NCBI GenBank assembly: GCA_016785225.1
Contig: JAFBJZ010000847.1
Coordinates: 682,001-746,000, forward strand
DNA length: 64,000 nt
Origin: Psettodes erumei
Lineage: Eukaryota; Chordata; Actinopteri; Pleuronectiformes; Psettodidae
Direction of reading: 5' to 3'
Position 1 is the stretch's first letter. Each line of letters begins with the position of its first letter. A program made the position numbers and the translations under genes. The notes under the pieces are model-generated. The model had not been told where the DNA came from. It did not search any database and saw nothing but the letters and a program-made list of their open reading frames with translations. Positions 50,301 through 61,359 of the stretch are shown here, one piece after another.

Positions 50301-53300
50301 GCGGCGGCTCTCCGTGCTCTTGGACCGGACTGCGAAGTGGAGCTTGGCCTGAAAGTGTAATTTAAATCATCTCCACATCTCAGCCGGACTTAAAAGCTTT
50401 ATGAAGGTTAAAACATGTGGCTGCCATATTTCCCCCAACCCTCATCCGCTCCCTCGTGTGTTTTGTTAGCATGCGTATGAATTTTGCAACGGTGATGACC
50501 CGTGAAGTGCGCCTGTGATTAATTTATTGGGGGAGGGTTTGATGGTGCTGCTCTTGTCTCTCAGAGGGGATTGATTTCTACTATGGCTCCAAGCAGCACG
50601 CTCAGAAGATGGTCGACTTCCTCCAGTGCACCGTGCCCTGCAGGTGAGCGGTGCTTCAGGCTGTGCCTGTGAAAGCATTATCCCCGACACTCAGCATTAG
50701 GTCCACTTTCTCTTTTTTTTATTGACATGTAATTAAAAGCTAAACACCAACTATTCAAACTGATTATGAAGATATAGCGTGACCACTGTATGGGGAGGGA
50801 ATTAGTAAGTAAATGTGTAGATAATTCAACTGCTGTCACTGAAATTTAGGCTGGAGAAAATAAATTGTCCTAATAAAAACTGCAATAATAAAGAATATAA
50901 ACCTTCTAAAAGGACATAAAGAGAAAATGCACACTGTCTATATATACATATCATTATTAGTGGGAGGGGGGGCTTCAAGTGTTGTTTTCGGATGGTTGAA
51001 CTTCAGGCATTCAATTATCAGTCTAGTTTTGCATTCAGGTCCTATTGTTGTCTGGATTAGTCCAACTGAGACAATACGGACTCTGCTGCGTCACTGAATA
51101 ATATCTGTGATGGAAATAATAACAAACGCTTTCTTTTCATTGTAAAGGTCAAAGGCATCCCAGCGCCTCATCTCTCATGACATCCACTCAAACACGTACA
51201 ACTATAAGAGCACCTTCTCTATGGAGATCGTACCTGTCTGCAAGGTAAACAGCTGCGTGTTATTTTTCGTTCTCTTCTTTTCCACTCAAATGCTCCGCAG
51301 TTGGAGCTGAGACACACCCACGCTGCATCTGCTCAGACAAGCCAGACCTGTCACCTTTCTTTATACGTCGCCCTCAGGAACCCTCACTTTGTTAGTGTAG
51401 TAAAAATGTTGTGTTGAAAAGCTGTTTGTGTGTGACATTGACTGGTAGTAACTCATGGAACGCACTGAATAGTGAGAGAGATTTATACTTCAACATCACA
51501 ACTAACGTGGCATTTTGAATAGCTGCTTAATCCCATTTGATATGTAACTTAACACCAGTAGATGAATGGTGGCGGCCATGCAGGGCTTATTCAGTAAATG
51601 AAAACAGGACTTTGAATAGCAGCTTTTGGAGACACTGTGGACTTCTACAGCACATTCAAAGTCTTACTTTCACCACGACATCACTTTGACCCTGATCTGT
51701 CTGGTTGCCAGGACAACGTCGTGTGTCTTTCACCACGTCTGGCTCAAAGCCTGGGGAACATGGGTCAGGTGTGCGTGTGCATCCGTGTCACCAGCACCAT
51801 CCACCTCATCGATCCGAACACCCTGCAGAGTGAGTATCACTAAGCTCACAGGAAGTTTTCACAGGTCCAACTGACGCCGCCGTCCAGTTCTGCAACTCAT
51901 CCTGCTGTGCTTGAATACAGCTTAAGGTCTGGGGGAGTCAGCAAACACAATGTTTTGATAATAGTAGTCTGGGTTTATAAGGCATATTTAAAAAAACCAA
52001 CAGCAAATCAAATATAAAATCGAATCCATTAATTTAACATATAAAAATATATAAAATTATGTTTTTTTTAATCAATTCCAACAATTATTTCCTCAATTAT
52101 ATGATTGATGGTTTAGTATGAAAATCAAAACCCATCCAGCGAGCAGACTCCTGATGAGAGACATCGAAGGAGAAGGGCCAGACCGGCTGGAGCTGACAGA
52201 AACTCAAATAACCACGTGACTCTCCCTCTGACCTCAGTCTGCTGACCACATGTTCATCATCGACGTTTAACTCAACAACTTTCCTCTGCTCCCAGTCACG
52301 GCACAGCATGAAACACACTCAGAAAAAAGATATTTCTAGTTTGCATTATGCATGTTGCCAGAGCCACGTCAGCTTATTCAGAGCGCTTTATAAGTAATGC
52401 AAATGTGGTGACAATTAGCGATGATGCCTTTCCTCCATATCTGGTGTAATCACTCATTATGTGAGAGGCTGAGACGCTCTGCAACGGAACTCTGACATTT
52501 TGGAAGCGGCACACACGTTTTTAATTACTCATCAAAGAGCAGGCTATTTTTGTTGCCGAAAGTTCTTGAGCAGGCTGAGTTGCAGAAAGAGCCTGGAGGC
52601 AGAGTTCTGTCAGGCAGATTCTTCAGGCTGCTGCAGGCAATTAGCTCAAGTATTTATAAAAAATACGTGCATTGCTGTTTGTCTGTTCATGTTCACTTTA
52701 TTTGCAGTGTAGACAGAAACGCATCGCTCCTGTCTGACTCGTTTGGAATATGTACAGAAGAAAAATACATTGGCAGGAAAATCACATTTTTTAAACTATT
52801 TTTAGTACCCACATGACTTTTAGATAAAGGAATCTCTAATTTCTCCAGGTTCTTTAACTGTCAACTGAAAATGAAAAAGTTACTGTATAATCTGTACTCA
52901 TAGTTTTTTTTGACTGACTGCACTCATGACTGGTTTAAAATTAAAATAGAAAAATCCATAAATACATTTTAGTTAACAGGTAATGAGACGAGAACCGGCT
53001 TGAATAACCGATGGTAAATACGGTATTCCCCTTTCTTTGAGCTGCACCTGTATGTTGTCTTCCACACCAGTTGCTGAGGTGGACGGGAACACATACTGGC
53101 GCAACCCCTTCAGCAGTCTCTGTAACCCGCGGCAACTGGAGGAGTTCATTGTTATGGACATTGACATGATCAGAAACCAGAAGCTGGGTGCTGGAGCCGG
53201 CTTGAGGTCCAATAAGGTGAGAGTGTGTGCGTGTATTAGCAGACTTGGTTGTACTTTGCTCTTCACTTGGAAGCAGAATCCACAGCACACCATTATATTA

Positions 53301-54971
53301 TCCCTGAATCAGTGTGCTGGGGGTGGGCGGCTGCAGGGACACTGTCCTCTCTCGCTCTCTGTCTGAATGTTGCATCATTACCGATGCAACTGTTGCAACA
53401 AATTGGAAACAAGAAGAATGATGCTGCGATGGCTTGAAGCATCAAACATTTACGCTCCTTGCTGTGTGCATTTGTGTGTGTTACAGCACACCCTGGCTGA
53501 GGTGTGGGTTCAAAAAACATCAGAGATGGACACCAGTCAGCAGTACCACTGCCGGACATTCCTCGGCCACCTGCTCAACATCGGAGACCTGGTGATGGGG
53601 TGAGTGCGAGGGACTGCGGGGGCAGTAAAAGGCATACGGCGTGCTGTGAGCTTTACGCATAATGGCGCATTTACTTTGCACCCAACAGGTTTGACTTTGC
53701 CAACTCCAACGTCAATGACGAGTACCTGAATAAGATGAACCCTCACCATGTTCCCGATGTGGTGAGACTCGACTGCACTTCTCTGAATAAACGTGACACC
53801 TGTCGTAGTTGGCGTTGACTTGATTAACACTGACCTCTAGTGGCAGCATGAAATACTGCCCTATATTTGGTAACATTTTGGGAAAATACTACATTTCTAC
53901 ACTGAATCACATCAGAAAAATATGAAGACAGGCTGTTGCACATTGTGGACTGTCATAGGTGCTGATCAAGAAGAGCTACGACCGCAGCCGGAGGGTGAAG
54001 CGCAGGAACTGGAAACTGCAGGAGATGTCCAGAGACCGTGATGGCATGGACACAGATGATGAGAGGTAAGATAGTAATGTAAAGCTCATATGTCTTTTTC
54101 CTTTGCTTTCATTTTTCCATCTCAATCACATTCTGTCATTTTCAAAAGAGCCGTCCAGTGTCCGTTGTAAAATAATGGAGCTCTATGGCACAAAGAAATA
54201 AGCTGCATCAAAATATATTTTCTGTTGTTGTTCTCATGAAATATTTTACAAAGAAAAACTAGTTGCATAAATTGAGAACAACATCTCCATTAAAAACATC
54301 TTTTTGACTAAACAAAGCCTTTATACTCAGGTACATTGTGAAGGGAAGTTGTTTTCTGCACATATGAAAGCTGTAGCACAGAAAATAAGTGAAAATACAT
54401 CCCTGAAACGATGACTAAAGACCTGTCATTGTTTCTGGGGGGTTTTGGTGAAGTTTTATACTGTGCCAAGAATGCCATGTATCCTGTGGGTGGAGGTTTT
54501 CTGTAGCGCTGTGCCAAATGGGTTTGGTCCTAATATGACTTTCTGGCTTTAGACAATACCAGGATTTCCTGGAGGACCTGGAGGAGGATGAGGCTCTGAG
54601 GAAGAATGTCAACATCTACAGAGGTGAGCAGCTGGACACTGCAGACTCTCTTCTGCATCAGCATCCCTGGAGATTTCAGCCCTACTGTGGAAACATTTGT
54701 ATTTCCATTAGCAGGCTACGGCTCATTTACTGCCAACTCCTACTGGAGTTGATGATAGAACTCAAGGTACACAGTTAATCATTGATGTTGTATTGGCCAG
54801 TTAATAAAAAGAGGTGGATTTTTTTTTTTTCTGTCAGATGCATCAAAGATCCCAGTGGAGAGTGACACTGATGATGATGGAGCGCCACGTATTTCCCTGA
54901 TGGAGATGCTGGAGGAGCTCAGCCTGTCAGACGCCACAGGCGGAGAGGGTGCCGACATGATGACAGACTAG
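47311..54971 (+). CDS. nmd3: 60S ribosomal export protein NMD3
   Basis: Adaptor that binds late pre-60S subunits and the exportin CRM1, carrying 60S particles from nucleus to cytoplasm. Fifteen coding exons: 47311-47354, 48239-48373, 48521-48617, 48749-48829, 49377-49505, 49871-49961, 50565-50643, 51148-51244, 51712-51829, 53071-53216, 53487-53599, 53689-53761, 53959-54065, 54553-54623, 54838-54971. Every junction is GT-AG. The joined 1515 bases give 504 residues without a stop (human 503). Zinc-binding cysteine pairs are near residues 17-20, 32/35, 55/58 and 141/144. The strongly conserved EVMNGAILQQVFVVE lies at about 119-133. A basic RSRRVKRRNWK nuclear-localisation segment lies near 410, an acidic DFLEDLEEDE follows, and the leucine-rich export signal ISLMEMLEELSL is near 479-490. 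No truncation or missing motif. Confidence 0.98.
47380..47935. repeat. Possible repeat-derived block in nmd3 intron 2
   Basis: GC-richer and purine-biased (CAGGTCAGG, GGTCCAGGAGGCTGAT, GAGGCTAGCAGCAGCACTGATG), then CATGAAGCAAGC...CACACCCCTGCAAGCAATCAG. The texture resembles the block upstream of arl14 (8345-9120). No coding domain or terminal repeats identified. Confidence 0.25.
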
Positions 54972-55308
54972 CCAGTCGCCATCGTACCTGTGTGGCACCG
55001 ACAGCTGATCTGTCAATAACACAGTGATACTGTTACAAACCCGGGACTAAAAAAAGCGTTGACAGACGATGTTTCATGCTGAGAAAAATCTCATTACAGT
55101 TAAAATCCTTAAACTGTGGATTGTGACGGTGTCACTTAACAACAAATACGTTTCCTCTGAGGAACTGGACTTTCAGTTGTTTCAACTGATCATTTTCTGG
55201 GCCTGCAAACTTTACATTATCAGCTATATCTATAGTACTCTTACCCCCTTCTTTGTGTAAAAAATTGCAGTGAATTGAAAATGGAGTGCTTATACTTCAC
55301 CAGATCAA

Positions 55309-55314
55309 AATAAA
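55309..55314 (+). terminator. nmd3: nmd3 polyadenylation signal
   Basis: AATAAA, 338 bases after the stop codon, in CAAAATAAATATTTGTCC. It is followed by a GT/T-rich stretch (GTGGATGAGAAAGGCGTTTGTTGT). First canonical hexamer after the stop. Confidence 0.75.
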
Positions 55315-55339
55315 TATTTGTCCTATGCACACTTTTCAT

Positions 55340-56880
55340 CAATAATTTCTGCTTGTGGATGAGAAAGGCGTTTGTTGTCAAAGTGCTCTGCTGTTGACAT
55401 CCACCAGAGGGAGCCTGGAGCCACTAAAACAAGTGAAGTAAAGCAAACCAAGCCAGTTAATGGTGTCATTTGGCTAATATTCAAATTCTCACCTAGCTGC
55501 ACCACCTTTTCAGCCAGAGAGTGCTATCTGTACTCAGATATGGACTGAAGCTGATCTGGGTGTTTTTTTCTTTGGATGATTTGGGGAATGTAAAACCATG
55601 ACAGTTGTTCACACACAGCCTTCCCTGCAATATAAATCCAATCTATAATTGAACCTAAATAGTTGGTTTAAGATTTTTTGTCGGCAGGTTTGTTGCATGG
55701 CTGTGCAGACTGATATGCAATTTAAGACACCATAGGAATTTGTGTGTCACAGAGGGAATTAGTCTGTGTGTGACATGTCTCACATTCGGACTTGAAGAGG
55801 GAGGAGGAGGAGGAGGAGAAGGAGGCCCAGTTTTGTTTTTCACAGACCTGAGTTGGTTGTTAACGGTAATCAGATCTACATGGGAAAGCAAATGAAGTGA
55901 GTCCCCTCTGGGTGTTTGTGGGTGTGGGTGGGGGCAACAACAATGTAGAGTAGGGGTTCTCCTTTTTCCCGATCACCCTCCCGTTGACCTGATTTTCTCA
56001 CCATCCTTGCATGTGCACAAACGGAGCCAAAACACTTTGCCTCCAGACCCATTTACCTGTAATTTCTAATATTTCAGACTGGCTTTACAAATATCAGAAG
56101 ATCAATGTCATGCTGTTGGATCTTTGTATCTCAACACCTGAGCTATGAAGGGCTAAAGAGGCTGTTCCTCTGATTTGAATAATGAATCCCAAAGCACCTG
56201 CTGCAGAGCAGGTCAGGGCAGGTCATGTGAAGGACCACAGTGGGCAACATCGATTACAAATCTTTGTACAAAGAGTTGTTCAATATGTACACAGCCAGGA
56301 CTGTCAGGCATTTCTAGCACTCACAAAGTCCCACAGTGTATCCATGCGTAACCGGCGCTCCACAGCAGCACTGCCCGTGTTTACACATCAATAATGCACA
56401 GTTTTGTAAAGTGTAAGAACTGAGCAGGTCAGCAAACCTTGGGGAGATTGGTGATAAGGTTTCCTAACTGTATGTCTGACTGCCCCAAAACAAAGAGACA
56501 CCGTCTCAGCTTGTGCTGCAATTTCGTTTCCATAGGTGTTGTGGGATTTTTTTTCTTGTTTGTGCTTTTTTGAAAACCCCCTTCAGCTCACCTCCTTTTT
56601 CAGTCTGTTTCAGGAGGGTGACGTGAAAACATTTTTGGGGTTGGTTTTCAAAGATGAATGGAGCCAAAGTTTTGTTAGAGTTAGGAGACTATAGATTTAT
56701 GTGTAACACGTGGATTCACCACCTGACCAGTCACACACTTCAGTCAGTTCTATGTTCCTGTATTCAGTGTAGCATTTTCATTCATAGAAATGTGTTTGCC
56801 ACCAATATGTGGAACCCCAAAGATTACATATGATGCCTGACAAGATAGAATTTACATAATACTTCGAAATTGCTCATTAC
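55340..56880. other. Spacer between nmd3 and sptssb
   Basis: No gene recognised. It contains a short GGA-repeat tract (55797-55830) and otherwise unique-looking AT-rich sequence. A CpG-rich region begins at its right end. Confidence 0.65.
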
Positions 56881-56904
56881 ATTATAGTCTCTCAGCCTGA
56901 GGCT

Positions 56905-56930
56905 GCGGCGGCGGCGGCGGCGGCGGCGGC
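56905..56930. repeat. (CGG)n trinucleotide repeat
   Basis: About eight to nine CGG units in the CpG-rich region upstream of sptssb. Confidence 0.9.
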
Positions 56931-57178
56931 GCGCAGCAGAGTGCTGCCTCGGCTTGTTTTCGCATCCTGTGCAGCAGCTGCCTACGTCAGCGGTGGTACT
57001 GCGGCGCAGGGTCGGGCTGCAGCATGGTGGGACGGATGCGCAGGAGGATGCGACACGGGTCGAAGAAAGTTTAAAGATGCTGCACAAAGCGCCGGACTTT
57101 GCATGGCTTAAATAGAGCTAAGACATCGACTCCTCCCGCGCCTCCGATCGGGGAGGACTGTTTTCTTTTGGCTCCGTG

Positions 57179-57287
<109 letters not shown>

Positions 57288-57559
57288 CGGCCTGTGCGTT
57301 AAAAGTCCTCGGTCACTCTACCTGCATGAACCGTGAGCAGGTGAGACGTGTGTGTTCGGCGCGGGCTGTGGGTGTGGTGTCACTATCGTTGTCTGTATGA
57401 CTATCCCACTACATATAGGCCAGGGGCAAACTGGTGAGGCAGCTTTTGGGTTTACACAAAGCAGCGGAGCGGCAGCGGGACGCGGGCTGTTGTCTGTGGC
57501 TCATCCTGTAATAATCTCCATCGTTATTAGATATCCAGCGGACCACAAGTGCTGCTGAG

Positions 57560-59074
57560 GTGAGTAATTATACGGATTATCGGTTCCACAATACGGGCTA
57601 CAGTAAGTGTTCACAAGTTAATAGATCCACTTTCATATTCTGTCTGTTACGGGATAGGATAACTGAGGAAAAGTGATGAAATGTATCACTGCGGTTACAG
57701 ATCATTACTCATCAAACATTTATACAGTCTGGATAGAAAGTATAACTTTTGCTTGAGTGCCTCTGTGGGCCAAACTTGTCGTTGATGGAGGTATTTATCA
57801 AAAGGTATTTTAATTAAGGCACCATTCCAAAATACCTAAACACGATTTGTTTGGACTAAGTCTAGTTCAACAGTAGTATTTATATACCCCAAAGGAAGTT
57901 CGTTTGATTGCACCCTCTGCACAGTAGCTGCCCGGTATTGAAATGCCTGGCTTTGCTATTCTATTTGGTTGAAGCACATTCTAGAAAGGCAACACCTGCA
58001 CTTGTAGCGCACCTGTTCGCCCCGCCCCAGCCCGTGTAACAGGCTCTGTTATTGCTCGCAGCTACATAAACCTTACTTTAAATAAATACGTAATTTTTTT
58101 CAAATATTAATAGGAATTTGGTAATCTTTCGAGCTAATAAAAGGCATAAACCATGCATAGAAAGCTTTAGAGAAAGCGTCAGTGTTATTTCATCCATGTG
58201 TGCTGTATGTGTGTTAAAGTGCATGTTGGCAGTCTGTTCCGTGGGGGTGGAAAACCGTCCCTCGTTACCTTCCTCACATAGCATAAACTCATTTGTAAAT
58301 GTCCCATGTGGGTGGGAATAAATGTGGCAAGACTATAAGTGGGGGCGGCTTTACTGTGTGTCAGTGTGTGACCCCTGGGTTTAATTTCATGGCTGTGTAT
58401 CTGCCCACACAACTGAATTTATACGACCCTGTGTGCCCCAGAGGCCTGCTTGATTGGCCCCAGAGGGCACCACAGCATGTTCAGAGGGACAAGAGGAGTG
58501 CTCCCAATTCTCCCTCACACCTCCTTATTAATAAACGTTCGTTTGAGCATTACTTTCCATTGTGGTAACACAATTCACAAATAGTGTTATTATAGGGTAG
58601 CACATCTCTATCTGTGTATCAAGAGTATTAGTACTCATGATTGAGAAGTATAAATAATGTGCTTTTAAAATAATGAGAGCTTTAAAACCATTTTATCTAT
58701 ATTTTGTAAGTAAATTCCTTTTGAGCAGGTACTAAAATACAGGTTGTTTGTAAGAAGTAACTCACATGGAAAGTAACTAAGTATATTTACTCAATTACTG
58801 TATTCACTTTTTGTGTACTTTACGTAAATATTACTGTATTTGTATGTATATTAATGTTACTGCTTCTTTATGCTTCTTTATGCTTAATCTTTATACTTAC
58901 TCTTACACAGTGGGAAATATTTTTGTTTTATCTCTCTTTTCTAAATCTGTCTCCCCCTTCTCACTTACACTTGTTTGTTTTTGTCCTCTTCTCATCCTGA
59001 TTCATATCATGTCTTTCTTAATGCTTGAATGTCACACCTGTCCAACGGCCTTTTTTTTTTCTTCTTCCGCCCAG
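57560..59074 (+). other. sptssb 5'UTR intron
   Basis: Runs from donor GTGAGTAA to acceptor TTCCGCCCAG. It contains a dispersed-repeat fragment at 58755-58920 and nothing else recognisable. Confidence 0.6.
58755..58920. repeat. Dispersed teleost repeat (AAGTAAAAGT family) fragment
   Basis: TATTTACTCAATTACTGTAT, then TTTTTGTGTACTTTACGTAA, then TGCTTCTTTATGCTTC resembles the inverted form of the family seen at 46302-46440 (ACTTTACTTGAGTATTT...CTACTTTATACTTC). A small GCTTCTTTAT tandem lies inside. Confidence 0.5.
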
Positions 59075-59082
59075 CCTGCAGG

Positions 59083-59325
59083 ATGAACTTCAAGAATTTG
59101 AGGGAGTACCTGGCCTGGCTGTATTACCAGTACCTGCTCATCACTGGCATCTATGTCCTGGAGCCCTGGGAAAAGTCCATTTTCAACTCCATCCTCTTTT
59201 CTGCCATTGCCATGGTGATCTACACCTCATATGTGTTTGTGCCGATCCACGTGCGCCTGGCACTGGAGTTTTTTTCCGGGATCTTTGGCGGCCAGCCAGA
59301 GAGCACCATGGCACTTATGAACTAA
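59083..59325 (+). CDS. sptssb: Serine palmitoyltransferase small subunit B
   Basis: Small ER-membrane activator of serine palmitoyltransferase (SPTLC1/2/3), the first enzyme of sphingolipid synthesis. The B subunit widens acyl-CoA use toward C18, yielding longer sphingoid bases. A single coding exon encodes 80 residues beginning MNFKNLREYLAWLYYQYLLI. The family hallmarks are LYYQY, VLEPWEKSIFNSI at about 25-37, and a hydrophobic span at about 38-56 (LFSAIAMVIYTSYVFVPIH). The human protein is 76 residues and very similar through position 65. The C-terminus (GGQPESTMALMN) differs and is slightly longer. The acceptor lies 8 bases before the ATG, as expected for a gene whose first exon is non-coding. 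The paralog SPTSSA is less similar; NMD3 as neighbour also supports SPTSSB. Confidence 0.96.
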   Translation: MNFKNLREYLAWLYYQYLLITGIYVLEPWEKSIFNSILFSAIAMVIYTSYVFVPIHVRLALEFFSGIFGGQPESTMALMN

Positions 59326-61350
59326 AAGAAGGAGAGAATAATGAGGGAAAAGAGGCAGCGACTGGGTGTATTAGCATGAGTCCCCAAATCATTTCGTACA
59401 TCTCCACCTGTTCGCCTTACAGCCTGTCTTTACCTGTCGTCCATCCTAAACCACAGAGGTCAGACGCCTCAGCTAATCAAGACTGAAAAAAAATGAAGAT
59501 CTTCATATACTGATCAGGAAAATGGAGCCTTACTATTTTCTTTACATCCTGAACCCTCTTGCCTTACCCCACGGTATTAGACATGCGACTGTACATTACT
59601 TTCACACCCGCGCTGTGAAACGTCTTGTGAAATGTTGTTTGTCCTATTTGTTTTAATTTTTCTCACCATATGACCTGTGTGAGTGCACCTCCTGGTTTTG
59701 CATGAAAGGGTCATACATGAATAGCAGATTTGCATGCTCCTCTCACTACAAAGTACTACTAGACTCTCCTCTTTCCACCACAGCGTTTGAGCTGCAAACA
59801 TTGAAGCAATTTAATTTGTCATTTCCATAAAATTGACACTGACCATTTTAGTCTTAAGTCCAAAAAAAAAAAATACATTTCCAACTCAATTCATCCAAGT
59901 CAGTAGGGTTGTTTGGTATAGCCTAACATAACTACTAACTCCACAATTTTGTATCACAGCCTCTCCACAACCAAGCTGAGATATCCCCTGATGACATTAT
60001 CTGGGTTATTACAACCCAAATCAAAAGTTACAACATGTAATCCCATGATGTAAAGCATCTACACACTGTCAGTAATGATGAATCCCAAGTGTCCAGATTT
60101 TCTATTTACTGTTCGCTACAGAGTAAACTATTATATAGTGAGTAGTGATTTAGTGAATGAGGGAGTGATTGTAGACACAGCCATAGAGTCACAGTTGGAG
60201 CACCCCTTAAGTGTGTGTATGTCTATTGGATTGCTGCATCCATGATGCCACATTATTACCGATTGTGAATTGCTCCCTGATAGAAAGGGGAAACAGTTGT
60301 CACCTCAACATTTCTGACATGCACTTAATGTTACTGATTGATCTATGGTTTTGTATCAGAACCACCATCACCTTTTTTTAGTTGCCTTTATGCACTGTTA
60401 TGCTGGCTGGTACATTTTCGTGGTAGAGGATCCTCAGAGAGAGTGAGCTGATAGAAGCTATGCAATGAATCTAAAAGTGTCTTGATCGGGATCTGTTACA
60501 CAGTTGGTTACTGTTTGTACCAGGCCTACATTAAGCCATTTACTGGTCAAAGGAAGTAGTATAACAAAATAACAGCATCGATGTGTGCCGATCCCTCTCT
60601 TTATCTCCTCTTTTCTAACTGTGGGCATGTCGGGGAGGTGTGCTCGGCACTGAGCATGAGCAAATATTGATACAACACACCTTTGCGTTTGAGGCTTGGC
60701 TTTGTTTATGATGTAGCTTTAGCCAATCGGCAGCCTCAGAACTCACAGCAGAGCTGTTTGCTGTCCCATGCAAAATGCAGTCAATTTGGCATGAATGGAA
60801 AGAGAAAGCACAACTGGTCCCCCAAAAACTTCCCTAACTATAGTTGATCTATAGAGCATGAACCAGAGAGAGAGAATGAGTCGCAGTGTATCTGGTAGCT
60901 GTGATGAGCATTGCATTTAGTTGTGTGCTTAAGATCATTTTGATTATTTGTGCTTTGGGTCAAGGGCTCGCTGATTACAGTCTTAACATGATCTCTAAGT
61001 TAACTTTATTTATATGGAGCTATATATTTATATACACTGGTAAATGCTTGGCTGGTTACAATGTCAATTACCACATTTTTTTGTTGATTATTTATATCTG
61101 TGTTCTCCTGTGGCCATATTACACAAAATGCGTTCTACACTTTGTTTCTCTGCCTGAAAGTGCTTTAATACTGTTCCCAGTTTATATCAATTCATTTTAG
61201 TTTTGTTGAACATTTTCAGTAGCCTCAGACATTTCTTAAATGAAGAGCTCTCTGAGAAGCTTTTTTTTTCACCATCCGCAATTATTTATACATGATAGCG
61301 AGTTAGCAACACATCACTGCAACAATGAGAAAATAAAGACATCTGAACAC
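59326..61350 (+). other. sptssb: Probable sptssb 3'UTR
   Basis: AT-rich sequence after the stop with no recognisable coding region. The hydrophobic 104-codon frame at 60886-61200 is an effect of T-rich DNA. A fragment resembling a fish repeat (ACTATTATATAGTGAGTAGT ... GACACAGCC, 60110-60182) is embedded. The first strong AATAAA is at 61332-61337. Confidence 0.5.
61332..61337 (+). terminator. sptssb: Candidate sptssb polyadenylation signal
   Basis: AATAAA in GAGAAAATAAAGACATCTG, about 2.0 kb after the stop codon. Earlier variant signals cannot be excluded. Confidence 0.45.
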
Positions 61351-61359
61351 ACTTGGACA

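Noticed and set aside
49377..50643. snoRNA genes in nmd3 introns
   Set aside because: Isolated TGATGA and CTGA strings occur, but no properly spaced C/D pair with a terminal stem was found.
59025..59486. 153-codon plus-strand frame overlapping sptssb
   Set aside because: Alternative-frame shadow of the real SPTSSB coding exon.
60886..61200. 104-codon hydrophobic frame
   Set aside because: Membrane-like appearance comes from T-rich 3'UTR sequence; no homology recognised.
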